Made by a program: the position numbers and the translations under genes
The notes under the pieces: generated by a model
Databases searched by the model: none
Told to the model about the DNA's origin: nothing
What the model saw: the letters and a program-made list of their open reading frames with translations, nothing else
Assembly: GCA_048013815.1 (NCBI GenBank)
Contig: CM106585.1
Span: 6,820,001-6,884,000 of the forward strand
DNA from: Setoptus koraiensis
Taxonomy: Eukaryota > Arthropoda
Direction: 5' to 3'
Length of the DNA: 64,000 nucleotides
Part shown: positions 47,101 to 55,928 of the stretch, piece by piece
Layout of the letters: each line of letters starts with the position of its first letter
Numbering within the stretch: the stretch's first letter is position 1

Positions 47101-48361
47101 CTTGAACATGCATGAAAAGGCATTCTAGCAGTTCATCTCTGAGTTGTTTCTGGTTTTCATCCAAATCGTCGTGACTCAATGATATGAAGACAATATTACC
47201 AATAATTGATAAGGCTGCATTCCGCATCAAATATGAATCTTGTTCGAGAAAATCCAGAACATGTGAAAGGGATGGTGTAAATTCTTTGGGACATTTCTCA
47301 GATAGTTCTAACAAAAAAGTTGATATGGCTCTTGGGCAGGAAGAGTCCCTAGTTAATTCCCTGATATCAATCCTCTCTATCTCCCTAAGTATTTCACCTA
47401 TCAATAATCTCTGGTTATTCCTAGTAACAATATGTACCACGAGACCGGCTAGTAGAGAAGCCAGTTGTTCTTTGTGTTGCAATAGTTGTATAATCTTCAA
47501 ACAAAAACTTAAAGATTGATTGTATTTCTCAATACCACAACCCAAAATATTAAAGGCGTGATCTAGCAATTCGGCACTTTTTGTGATGTTATTTATGGCT
47601 GAATTTTCCAAGAGTTTATAGCTTGTTCGCATTATAAGGCCAACTACGTCTTGAACTCCTGTGTTTGAGTCAAATAGTCGTTGCAATGGCAGTGACATCA
47701 ATCGAAGCAAGGAACCGACGGCCCTCTCCTTGTATCTTTCATACTCCTTACTTTTGTCTTGATGTGAGGTCTTGTTTTTCTTTACTCTCTTGTTGGAGTT
47801 CTCTTGTTCGCTGAAACTTTCATTAAAAGCCCGACGATGATTCTTTGAGGTCTCTAACTCTTCGAACTGTTCTATGAAGGTGCATGTGGTGAATACCAAC
47901 ATCTTCAGCGTATTACATGTGGCTTGTTTCTCATGTGGCGACTCAAACAGAGCCTGGCGTTGTGATTGAGACATATTGATGTCTTCTTGTCGCTGGGAAT
48001 CATTCAAAGCACTATCGTCCAACAATTTCGACGTGTTCCTTTGTGAATAGGCTGCTTGCACGGATTTGAAGAGATCTTTGAGACTCTCTTGAAAGGTGAG
48101 CGTGGCCTTGTAGGCCAATGTCCATGTTCTATCTACAACTCTTGGTTCTAATGTTGTGAAATTTTTCAATACTGAAAAGAAAACTTCAAAATCCTGACAC
48201 AAAGCGGTAGGATCCTCGTTGAGGTGCGCCTCACATTCTGGTAATTTTAATGAGATTTCCCTAGCGGTTAGCTCATCGTTGACATAGTAGACATTTGGAT
48301 CATCGTTGGCGTGAAGAAGATCCTCCAATTTTTGCGGTATCACAAATCTAAGATTGTCCAT
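44102..48361 (-). CDS. NCAPD2: Condensin I subunit CAP-D2
   Basis: A single exon of 1,419 residues, matching the usual length of about 1,400. This HEAT-repeat subunit of condensin I binds DNA and the kleisin CAP-H and drives mitotic chromosome compaction. The N-terminal condensin domain starts near residue 60 (DFEVFFSVLKNFTTLEP). HEAT repeats include YLMRNAALSIIGNIVF and SYTRSKAISVWCML, and the family hallmark VRKSAVRYLISVLQNNPF is intact. The C-terminal Cnd1 domain holds LELRLAATLCLAKYM, EIKINLIIAVSDLCIRFPN and DVRVRKASLKVLSRLIL. Two acidic or Ser-rich loops (about 505-555 and 925-985) are disordered. The tail is an almost pure Glu/Gln repeat encoded by CTC/CTT triplets. The gene is head to head with anillin. 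Confidence 0.97.
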   Translation of the reverse strand: MDNLRFVIPQKLEDLLHANDDPNVYYVNDELTAREISLKLPECEAHLNEDPTALCQDFEVFFSVLKNFTTLEPRVVDRTWTLAYKATLTFQESLKDLFKSVQAAYSQRNTSKLLDDSALNDSQRQEDINMSQSQRQALFESPHEKQATCNTLKMLVFTTCTFIEQFEELETSKNHRRAFNESFSEQENSNKRVKKNKTSHQDKSKEYERYKERAVGSLLRLMSLPLQRLFDSNTGVQDVVGLIMRTSYKLLENSAINNITKSAELLDHAFNILGCGIEKYNQSLSFCLKIIQLLQHKEQLASLLAGLVVHIVTRNNQRLLIGEILREIERIDIRELTRDSSCPRAISTFLLELSEKCPKEFTPSLSHVLDFLEQDSYLMRNAALSIIGNIVFISLSHDDLDENQKQLRDELLECLFMHVQDITSYTRSKAISVWCMLSEKNAIPLRRLDKVTGRIVQRLQDKSCFVRKSAVRYLISVLQNNPFAQRLPLHTFKQKYEEEKEVLKKLIEEEELKNQAAAMSDGAKSSQESESNKTVIDQDEDGEGSDTEVENDSQRTENNSQAANKTKDILNQTLDNVTPSQDPIVIKRRQVRYLLDSILFTEHIHKSIPIICELLYSKSITDIQEAVDFFVCCHNFGIDEALVGFKKMILLINSPEKSIKETVTNAYKKIFFESSRYEGHNQAEKNNLTVLNFINFIEHASIGEMVSLEVLMGNFLASGDFTKGMQQELWARFTMKKQDTTLSQCVASIQLIGMLARSEPNIINDNSDLCVKHGLATNGWAQPELDSRFIRETCIALQKSLPKKLSMEDKTAYLKRLSRSEPLFTRLSDILVDSLHNVNCTHWYSMCDEAIKVIFKMSENPEIICEKIYCRMVDELLSHAQNASGIFTQPTINGTGGRIESPDLVETPNDSRGSPNTSNSSEHDSNDSSRQKRARVETRTISQNSAGTERTEPLNENAQAPDKVNSIYLARFLHFIGSVALNLTVHLELNVFIELKQRNGLREEKENRKSLHNVSLSSRRRSRRFGRPSLSASMTEMNLEEEIGLGGANALEDAEMEFLEAMCDDELVVGGNLLGKMSKVINIVSRDPSRYPSLELRLAATLCLAKYMMVSEKFCSEHLRLLFTILEKSKESEIKINLIIAVSDLCIRFPNLLDPWTSHLFDCLQNADVRVRKASLKVLSRLILSDMIKVKGQISNIANLMVDDDEDLSSCSRYFFAELSKKLNAIYNVLPDIISRLSDPKLGVTEENFRIVMKFLFELIDKDRHVDKLMEKLCKRFSDTIIERQWCDLAFCLSLMKYSDKTLGKLFDNFNFYKDKLCIESVNESITSIIVNFRKTPNIRVETKQLLDDFEAKIKLAVKPVLMEGEEEEQEEQEEQEEQEDQDEQEAQEEHEERQEQTTENNNTNNRSSNRSLRSNSSY

Positions 48362-49071
48362 CTTTGTTGTTTAAACGGGATCTATAGTTGGCCAATCAGT
48401 CAGTATGGAGGTGATGCTGCAATGATGATGGGAAAGGCAAAAAAATATAATGATATAATAATATATACAATGAAAAAGTCTGCTGATGTGTGGAAAATGT
48501 TCGAATATTATTATGAAAACAAATGTTCTCGCACGTTATCTAATACCCCTACCCTGCAGGGTATTGCATTGAAGCAGTTGAGAGTGCATCTGAATCGATA
48601 ACAAACGAGCGCCACTACACAGCGTTACTCTATACTAACAACATGTAAGCGCTCTGTGCACGAGATTGTCAATAAAACGAACGAATTGTCCGTTTGGAAT
48701 TATGGCGCGCACAACGTGTTGCTACAGCACGATATTGGGCTGTTCTGCCTAAATTCGGCGTGTACCAGTAGCATTACAGTATGCATAGAGAATGTTTTCA
48801 ACCGACCGCTGAACGCAAAATGGGGGAACGAGCAGGGAAAGTAACAAGTTACATTATGATCAGCACGTACAAAGTTGAGAATCGCGATTTTTAGTTTTTT
48901 TATACGACCGTGATTGTTTAGCATTGCGCCTTATCTCTTTGTTCACTGCCATAGCCTATCTACTGACCTCAATGATAGGGATCCCAATGTTTTAAGGATA
49001 GAATATTTTATCGTCGCTGCCAATCTCTAGAAGAAAAAAAAACAGCTAACAACACAACTCCAATCAGTCAA
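48362..49071. promoter_or_regulatory. Shared upstream stretch of condensin CAP-D2 and anillin
   Basis: 710 bp separate the two divergent start codons, with no coding exon. It includes a 14 bp palindrome TACCCTGCAGGGTA near 48549. It must contain both promoters. A bidirectional promoter serving two cell-division genes is inference. Confidence 0.5.
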
Positions 49072-50946
49072 ATGAACGACAGACAACACAGCGCTGCCCC
49101 AGAAGAATTTCTGGCGGAATTTCTCGTTAGAGCCCAGAAACGTCAGGCTAAATTGGAGGAAGGAGACACCTCTCTACAGCCAGCCTCTAAGATTTATCAT
49201 GCAGAGAGAATCGTAACGAGCAACGACGACGAACCTTCTTCTGATGCCGATGAGCCCGCCTCTCGTGCCGTCCATCCACCCATACTCAGAAAGATAGAGG
49301 CTTTGGAAGTGTCACGATCTCCAAAGGATTTTGTTGAACAAGCCGAGAAACTATTCGATGCGAGATCTCAAGCAAACAATTCTATTGTCGACAGTTCCCT
49401 TCGTAGACTGTCCACAATAGAAGATGAAGACGAAGGCGAAGATATAGTGGAGCGGGAGAGCCCTCCCACCGAAAATCTCTCGGCAAAACTGCCTGATGAT
49501 GAGGCTGATTACGAAGATGATCCTCTTGATCTATCAGAATACTTGGATGGTCCAATTTTGTATAGGGATGATGAACCATGCGAACGGTCTGATTCAGAGT
49601 CAGTACTCAAAGAGGCTTCCACTAACGATCTTAAATACTCCCTATCTACTTACAGAAAAGAGAAGAAGCACAAGACTCCCAGTGCACCTCCAATCGTTTA
49701 TGCAGTACCATCATCCACGGAAAATCTGAATAAGGCCGACAATGAAGAATTGATCAAATGTTACGAGGATAAAATCAGAAAAGTCACCAACTTCATCAAG
49801 GAGACAGGAAAAGCTCTAGATTTATGTTATGATGATCCCAAACTTCGCGGTACGGAACAACATTTAGAGTATGAAAAACTATTGCTTGAGTCATCATTTA
49901 AACAGCTCGTATACTCAAATGAGATGGCAAAGATACGACAATTGAAAAAACAAATTTCTCAAGACGGTACTACTGGTACTATAAGGTTGCACCCAATATC
50001 GCTTCAACTCACCAACACACTATTACAATCTACGAAGGAAGACAAAGTGCTACACTGCTTCTTGTGTCTTGCTCGTTGTGGACCCGAAGTTCAATGTACC
50101 GAATTGATTACATCGCGTAGTATTAGAAACAGGATCATCAAATTTGTAACTCCTTTGGTTTTTCAAAATATTCCCACAAATTTTCAGCTACTATTCGAGG
50201 TATATGAACTGGTGGACGAACATCCAAAAAGTAGGAAAGATCTCAATTTTTTCGCTCCTTTGACACCATCTAAGAGGTCTACGAAACATGTCACGAATCT
50301 GCTCACCCCTTCATCACTTCTGAAAACACGTAGAACTGCCTTCAAGAGTATAGGAATGTTGCATATGAAGTTAGACCAATGTCAGAATGTATCATTCAAG
50401 CTTGATCATGTTCCAGAGCCTGGATCTATCGACCCAAAAGTCACAATGGGTATCACTCTGAATGCTGTGCATACTATAGTCAAAAAAGGTATGCTCCACC
50501 TTTTGACTGAGTCAAATGAATATCCTGATTGGATACGAAGGTGGTTCGTACTAAAAGATGGAAAATTGAAATTTTGGCGTCATCCCGAAGATGAAAGTGA
50601 GGATGAGACTGCAAGCCCGCCTATGGGTCAAATAGATTTATCCAGATGCAACTGTGCTAAAGTTACCCCATGTTCTCCTCTGGACGACTTTTATCGTCAG
50701 AATTCATTTGTGTTCTACACATCAAGGCGAGTTCTGGAAGATGAAACTAATAATCTCCTAGAGCGGGTATATCATAATGAGAAAATGATCAAACATCAAA
50801 TGGCTACCAGCACGAAAGATGAACGGAACTCATGGTTAGAGGCACTTAACTTCGCAATCGATACTATTCGCCGGTGGAGGAGTACTCCGGTCAACATAAT
50901 GGACGAGGCGGTGATCAAAAAAGTCATGTCCTCAGCTAAACAATGA
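49072..50946 (+). CDS. Anillin, short form
   Basis: A single exon of 624 residues. Anillin scaffolds the cytokinetic contractile ring, linking RhoA, septins, actin and the membrane. The C-terminal half shows the anillin homology domain (about 300-480; LHCFLCLARCGPEV, FQLLFEVYELVDEH, FKSIGMLHMKLDQC) and then a PH domain (about 488-612; KKGMLHLLTE, WIRRWFVLKDGKLKFWRHPED, STKDERNSWLEALNFAID). The N-terminus keeps the anillin-like start FLVRAQKRQAKLEE. The region between is acidic and disordered. At just over half the usual length of about 1,100-1,200, the protein lacks most of the N-terminal myosin- and actin-binding span, either truly shortened or diverged. The start follows an A-rich context after in-frame upstream stops. 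Confidence 0.9.
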   Translation: MNDRQHSAAPEEFLAEFLVRAQKRQAKLEEGDTSLQPASKIYHAERIVTSNDDEPSSDADEPASRAVHPPILRKIEALEVSRSPKDFVEQAEKLFDARSQANNSIVDSSLRRLSTIEDEDEGEDIVERESPPTENLSAKLPDDEADYEDDPLDLSEYLDGPILYRDDEPCERSDSESVLKEASTNDLKYSLSTYRKEKKHKTPSAPPIVYAVPSSTENLNKADNEELIKCYEDKIRKVTNFIKETGKALDLCYDDPKLRGTEQHLEYEKLLLESSFKQLVYSNEMAKIRQLKKQISQDGTTGTIRLHPISLQLTNTLLQSTKEDKVLHCFLCLARCGPEVQCTELITSRSIRNRIIKFVTPLVFQNIPTNFQLLFEVYELVDEHPKSRKDLNFFAPLTPSKRSTKHVTNLLTPSSLLKTRRTAFKSIGMLHMKLDQCQNVSFKLDHVPEPGSIDPKVTMGITLNAVHTIVKKGMLHLLTESNEYPDWIRRWFVLKDGKLKFWRHPEDESEDETASPPMGQIDLSRCNCAKVTPCSPLDDFYRQNSFVFYTSRRVLEDETNNLLERVYHNEKMIKHQMATSTKDERNSWLEALNFAIDTIRRWRSTPVNIMDEAVIKKVMSSAKQ

Positions 50947-51202
50947 CCTCAGATATCTCAAGAAACTCGCGAACACTTAACGAGGAAAATCTCTGTACTT
51001 AACAAATGATATTTTTATCTACAATTTGCTATACATTGATATGAATACTCATTTTAATCTCATTAATAATATCGGAAGTAAACAGATTCGATGACATCCA
51101 CACTCAATCTATTACTCTCGTGATCTGTAAAGTTGATTCATGCATTAAATTATATTTTTAGATAGGCAAACAGTATGATGGATGGATTTTTTGATATTTC
51201 GT
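50947..51202. other. Short convergent intergenic spacer
   Basis: 256 bp between the anillin and transporter stop codons, AT-rich, with an ATTAAA variant poly(A) signal near 51144 for anillin. Confidence 0.45.
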
Positions 51203-52606
51203 TCATATTTCCTCTTTGGCGCTCTCTTCCACCAAGCTGTCCTCTGTCAAAAGACTGCGTGAGAGAGATAGACAATATCGCCTGAATATGACAAAATAAA
51301 CTAACCCAATAATAAGTAGCAGTTCAAAACCGAAGAGAAAGTAGGTACTGTTTCGGTATCCAACATTCTCAATAAGAAAACCTCCCAGTGACGGCCCCAG
51401 GAATGCTCCTATAGATGTGGATGTGTGATAAATAGATGAGCAAACTCCAAATGTTGATTTATTATCAGGCATTCCTAGATCGAAGATAGCATGTCGGAAA
51501 GATCCCACGAGGGCCGACACTAATTTGATTGCAGTTCCGATACCTATAAATAATAGAGCTATAATGATCCACACTAGATTAGGATCGGCTCGTACAACGG
51601 GCAGAGGCCCGATAATGATAAACCCACCCAGGCACAACGAGCATCCGAAAATAGATAGAATCTTGGTGTCGAAATGTTTGCTGACTTTACCCCAGATAGG
51701 TGTTGTAATGGCGTAAATAGTTCCAGTAATTATAAAAATAAATCCTACAGTCATGACACTCAAATTGAACTGTCTAAGATGGGGCTCCAAAGTTGCAGCA
51801 TTGTAACCAATGAATGTCAATGAAGTTATCACACATAACGCGTCCAATAAAATACCAGGCGCTAGTAATATCTTGAGATACTGGGCTCGAGGTTGTCGTG
51901 GATCTATGGGAATAGGATTTTGACCAGTCGTCACAACGAAATTCAGCAAGGCGCCCAAAATTAGAAGCACACCTAGCACCAAAAATGGTAAAATATAACC
52001 TCCGATGTTGTAGAGCCACCCGCCTAGTGTGGGTCCACATATGAGTCCTAAACCGAACGAAGTTTCGAGCAACGATAAAATTGAGGCCTGATCTTGAGGA
52101 AATTCTTCAGCGGTTGCTGTGTAACAAGGTGTGGTAAACGATGCAGCTCCCACACCCTCCATAATGCGTATCGCAAAAGCTAGCGCTATAAAAACGGTTC
52201 CATAGGGCGCTTTGTCAAGAAAACCAAAAGCAACAGTCATTACCCCAGTGAGGATTAAACCAGACTGGATCCATATCTTCGGCGATGATGATCCAATCAA
52301 TTTTCCCACTAAGGGTGACACGACTATGATGGCTATCTCATACACTCCAAATACTAAACCATATTCTGTAGCGGAAGCGCCCTTATCTTCTGCTTCCTTG
52401 GGAAAAAATGGAGCCTGAAGAGAGACACAAGCGGCAAGAAAGAAGTTTCCATATATGTAAGAAAATATCAGTAGTAGCTGACGGGTGGAGTACTTTTGAC
52501 GCTGTAATACACTATCATGAAAGGTTGATTGTTGTTGATGATCAAGGGAAGTAGTGTGTCTGATTAGTGAAGAATGGTCGAATGATGTTGTCGGCGCTGC
52601 CATCAT
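51203..52606 (-). CDS. MFS transporter, SLC18B1-like
   Basis: A single exon of 467 residues with twelve predicted helices. The family signature FFPKEAEDKGAS after helix 1 and the loop-2/3 MFS motif around SPLVGKLIGSSSPKIW identify it as similar to SLC18B1, a proton-coupled vesicular polyamine transporter of the SLC18 group. ETSFGLGLICGPTLGGWLY is the antiporter-type motif in helix 5, and IGAFLGPSLGGFLIENVG its repeat in the second half. The N-terminus (residues 1-38) is hydrophilic and cytosolic, and the C-terminus ends in an acidic tail. Arthropods carry several such paralogues, so polyamine specificity is not certain here. The gene is transcribed away from the tandem receptor duplication. 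Confidence 0.92.
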   Translation of the reverse strand: MMAAPTTSFDHSSLIRHTTSLDHQQQSTFHDSVLQRQKYSTRQLLLIFSYIYGNFFLAACVSLQAPFFPKEAEDKGASATEYGLVFGVYEIAIIVVSPLVGKLIGSSSPKIWIQSGLILTGVMTVAFGFLDKAPYGTVFIALAFAIRIMEGVGAASFTTPCYTATAEEFPQDQASILSLLETSFGLGLICGPTLGGWLYNIGGYILPFLVLGVLLILGALLNFVVTTGQNPIPIDPRQPRAQYLKILLAPGILLDALCVITSLTFIGYNAATLEPHLRQFNLSVMTVGFIFIITGTIYAITTPIWGKVSKHFDTKILSIFGCSLCLGGFIIIGPLPVVRADPNLVWIIIALLFIGIGTAIKLVSALVGSFRHAIFDLGMPDNKSTFGVCSSIYHTSTSIGAFLGPSLGGFLIENVGYRNSTYFLFGFELLLIIGLVYFVIFRRYCLSLSRSLLTEDSLVEESAKEEI

Positions 52607-52865
52607 AGACCAATAGGTGTAACAGATATAATAAAGATATTGACCAGATCCTATTCGAAGTCACTGTGTGATTATTAGTTAAGTTTCGGATAATATATTG
52701 TGTCTGAGTTCCGATTGAATAAAAAACATGAGTAGGCACAACAATTCTTGAGATATACTTCAATTAGGTATGGTCGTAAACATTTTTTCAAGGAATTGAC
52801 CGTCTTGAGCCAAACATGGTTCACCTTATTAATCAGCAATAACAACAAGGTGTTATTCAATGTTC

Positions 52866-53706
52866 AGTCCATAGCGATCGATCCATACAAGTTGTCTACA
52901 TGAGGTGTAATAGATGAAAAAGATGAAGAAAAAAACACAAGTGGGTGTATAGAATGCAGATGCACTTGGTGATTTAAATCGGAGTGAGTGTTCAATCGAT
53001 AATCAAGTATCGAAAGCGCGCGTAAAATCTTGCTTCAGAACAGCTTATTTCTCATCTACGCTTGTTCCAAATCTTGGCAAGACGACCATCATACGTGATC
53101 AAGATAGTCTTAGGAGCTATATAATTTATACATTCAAGCAAGCGGCTAATGTATAAATTCTGGTGACATGCAGATATACGGCGACATTAGGTCGAGACTT
53201 GTCATCTCATCTTCGGAAAATCATTACAGGATCCTGTGACTGCGCGGTCAGTAAAGTTTGCAAGCCGCCTTGGTGTCGAGATAATCTCTATCATTCTGTG
53301 GAACGAATTTCGAAGAAGGAATAAATTATTTAAACCAATTATTTAACCAATTCACTAGCGATCAATTCTGTCCAGCGATCCTTTATCACTGGGTTTGCTT
53401 ATGCTTACTTTATTTGGCTGGCCGGAATTTCGAACAAAAAATCGCACTCAATTTGTTTAGGCGAAATAATTCATCGATTGTAACAATTTTTATTTCACTA
53501 GATTAACTATTAGCCTTTGCCGAAAAACTAGAGGGTAAAAAATCTTCGGCTACTGTTGTTTACAATGGCGCCCTATTTCCGTCACTGAATAGAACATTGC
53601 GAATATTATCACATTATATTCATTAGTAATGAATTGCGACGAAGAAGATCTTCGAGAGCATGAAAACGATAGAGATGACAAGAAAAAATAATTTCTCGGA
53701 AATCGA
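52866..53706 (+). pseudogene. Deletion pseudogene copy of the receptor gene at 54591
   Basis: This segment is a diverged tandem copy of the block containing the downstream receptor gene. Matching parts run in order: an upstream block (52866-53055, like 53725-53912), the proximal promoter (53060-53330, like 54313-54585), a fragment of the first coding part (53341-53462, like about 54750-54872) and the last coding part plus 3' flank (53476-53700, like about 55803-56028). Missing are the start-codon part (about 150 bp), about 920 bp of the middle covering most transmembrane helices, and about 400 bp between the two upstream blocks. By eye, identity in the matching parts is high, so the duplication is not ancient. 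It cannot encode a receptor. Confidence 0.85.
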
Positions 53707-53724
53707 AATATCCGCCGCCAGTCC

Positions 53725-54590
53725 GTAGTGATCGATCCATACAAGTTGTCTACATGAGATGTAGTAGATGAAAAAGATGAAGAAAAAACACAAGGGGGTA
53801 TATAGAATGTAGATGCACTAGGTGATTTAAATCGCAATGAGTGTCAATCGATAATCAAGTATCGAAAGAGTGGGTAGAATCTTTCTACAGAACAGCTCAT
53901 TTCTCATCGCCTCTCCAGAGATGACTAATTTTGGTTATACTGATTCCGCGTCGTAGATCTAGCTTTGCCAGAAAATCATCCTGAGAGACAAGAGAGCCAA
54001 CCAATAACCAATAGAACCGATGGTACAAGTGAAAATGTAGATATTCGTTTGAGATTGATCTTATATCAGGCACAAATCTATTCAAAAAATAATCACCGAT
54101 CGCAAAGAGAGAGTTTAATCATGCGTTATCGCCCTCAAAAAAATGTCGTGCGGTTCTCGTAAACTGTACAAGTGATGTTCGCTTGTCCCCGTATAGGCCT
54201 TCCTCTCATTACCGTATGCTGGCAGTTGAGTGCCTCTCGTTACCCGATATTTATCGTAGCTGTCATGCAATGTTTCAACATAAAAGACAAACTATCAGCA
54301 AACTCATATCTAAGCTAGTTCCAAATCTTTGCAAGACGATCATCATACGTGATTAGGATTGTCTTAGGGGATATATAATTTATACTTTCCAGCACGCGGC
54401 TGGTGTATAAATTACCGACGACGTGAAGATCTACGGCGATAGTAGGATTGTCATTTAGTCCTCGAAAAATCTCCAGAGGATGGTGTGACTGCGCGGTCAG
54501 TGAAGATTGCAAGCCGCCTTGGTGTTGGGATCAGCCATAATCTCTGTCATTCTGTGGAACGAATTTCGAAGATAGAATAGTTTATTCAAA
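53725..54590 (+). promoter_or_regulatory. Upstream part of the intact receptor copy
   Basis: Contains the two upstream blocks shared with the pseudogene copy (53725-53912 and 54313-54585) around about 400 bp present only here. The conserved second block has TATA-like words (ATATATAATTTATA near 54370, GTATAAAT near 54404) and the shared word GACTGCGCGGTCAGT, so it probably holds the core promoter. Confidence 0.5.
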
Positions 54591-55928
54591 ATGACGATTA
54601 TAGAAGAAGAAGATTGTGAAAATCCAAAGAGAGCAACAAAAGTTTCTATTGCTGGTGATTCAAAGCGAAGTAAAAATCGAGATGGAAAAAGAACATTGAA
54701 AGATCGCATCTATTGGATTGAGTGGATGTTTAGACTAACGGGTTCAATCAAATTAACCAATTCGCTGGCGATCAATACTATTCAGCGATTACTTATCACT
54801 GGGTTTACTTATGCTTACTATATTTGGGTAGCCAGAATTTCAAACAAAAATTCGCACCCTATTTATTTAGGCTCATTGAAGAACTTACATGTAATTGGCA
54901 TGATTCGGTATTTTGGGCTAATTTTCCTTGCAGAGTTTACTTCCGTCATGGCCAATGTGGCAGCATTCGTGCCAGGAGTATTGAATTATCACTACATTGA
55001 TTTGATTTTAAAAAAGAGCGACTGCGACGATATATCAGATCTGCTTCACAGTGACAAAATAAAGGGCAAGATAAATAGGAGCGTTCCTAGAAACTTTATT
55101 TGTGGCTTGAAAGAATTCATGAGAAATTATGGTTATTATGGTTATTTTTGGTTTGCTTCAATGTTTGCATTAATCTGTGTCATTTATTTAGTTGAAGAAG
55201 AGCCCTTTCTTCAAGTATTGAATCTAGCGCCTATAAACCATATATTAATTTGTAATATCACTTCAATATATTACATATTATATAGAATAACATTGTCTAC
55301 CTCAGATCGAATAGCTCTATTGGTAGCCAGAAGAAATGTGTTACCAATGACAGTTATTTTGGATACACTTGCGCAAATCCGTGATGTAATGCTACTAATC
55401 AGACAACAGATCAGTCTACCTCTCTATGTATTATATTCGCATGTATTATTTTATTTCGCGAGACGCCTCTTTACTATCATCGATTCAATTAAGACAAAAC
55501 AACAGACCGTTTTCATGTGTCTGCTGTTGAACTATTCCTCTAAAATAGCTCTCTTGTTATTGATAATCGATGGATATCGAAGAATTTATGAGAACTCTCG
55601 ACTGTTGTTGCATCTATTAGAGGCCACTAATTATCTGGGATCAACAGATTCTCCCTTGAAGCCAATGCTCAATGAATTGAACGAGCTCACGAGAAAGAAT
55701 GACATTCGTCTACTGAGACGTCTAGTCAAGGATATCTGCTGTATTGGACCATCGAATTGGTTCAATCCAAGTATGAGAGATTTAATTGTTCTTAATTTAG
55801 TGATTATAACAACTGTTATCTCGGTCAATGAACTATCAGACTTTGCCGAAAAACTGGAGGGTAAAAAATTGTCGGCTACTGTTGTTTCAAATGGCAACCC
55901 ATTTCCGTCACTGAACAGAACCTTGTAA
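54591..55928 (+). CDS. Seven-transmembrane receptor, gustatory-receptor-like
   Basis: A single exon of 445 residues with seven hydrophobic helices: INTIQRLLITGFTYAYYIWV, FGLIFLAEFTSVMANVAAFV, YGYFWFASMFALICVIYLV, INHILICNITSIYYILYRI, LYVLYSHVLFYFARRL, FMCLLLNYSSKIALLLLII and MRDLIVLNLVIITTVIS. A charged intracellular N-terminus, no signal peptide and a long loop between helices 4 and 5 fit the arthropod gustatory-receptor superfamily, ligand-gated cation channels in chemosensory neurons. The C-terminal TYxxxxxQF motif of that family is not visible, so assignment rests on topology and on tandem duplication. A GT donor-like site overlaps the stop codon (CTT|GTAAAT) with an acceptor near 56051, so a spliced longer C-terminus cannot be excluded. 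Confidence 0.55.
   Translation: MTIIEEEDCENPKRATKVSIAGDSKRSKNRDGKRTLKDRIYWIEWMFRLTGSIKLTNSLAINTIQRLLITGFTYAYYIWVARISNKNSHPIYLGSLKNLHVIGMIRYFGLIFLAEFTSVMANVAAFVPGVLNYHYIDLILKKSDCDDISDLLHSDKIKGKINRSVPRNFICGLKEFMRNYGYYGYFWFASMFALICVIYLVEEEPFLQVLNLAPINHILICNITSIYYILYRITLSTSDRIALLVARRNVLPMTVILDTLAQIRDVMLLIRQQISLPLYVLYSHVLFYFARRLFTIIDSIKTKQQTVFMCLLLNYSSKIALLLLIIDGYRRIYENSRLLLHLLEATNYLGSTDSPLKPMLNELNELTRKNDIRLLRRLVKDICCIGPSNWFNPSMRDLIVLNLVIITTVISVNELSDFAEKLEGKKLSATVVSNGNPFPSLNRTL

Noticed and set aside
53965-54162. Open frame within the 400 bp unique part of the receptor upstream stretch
   Set aside because: Short, compositionally random and absent from the duplicate copy; nothing supports a separate gene or an inserted mobile element with terminal repeats.
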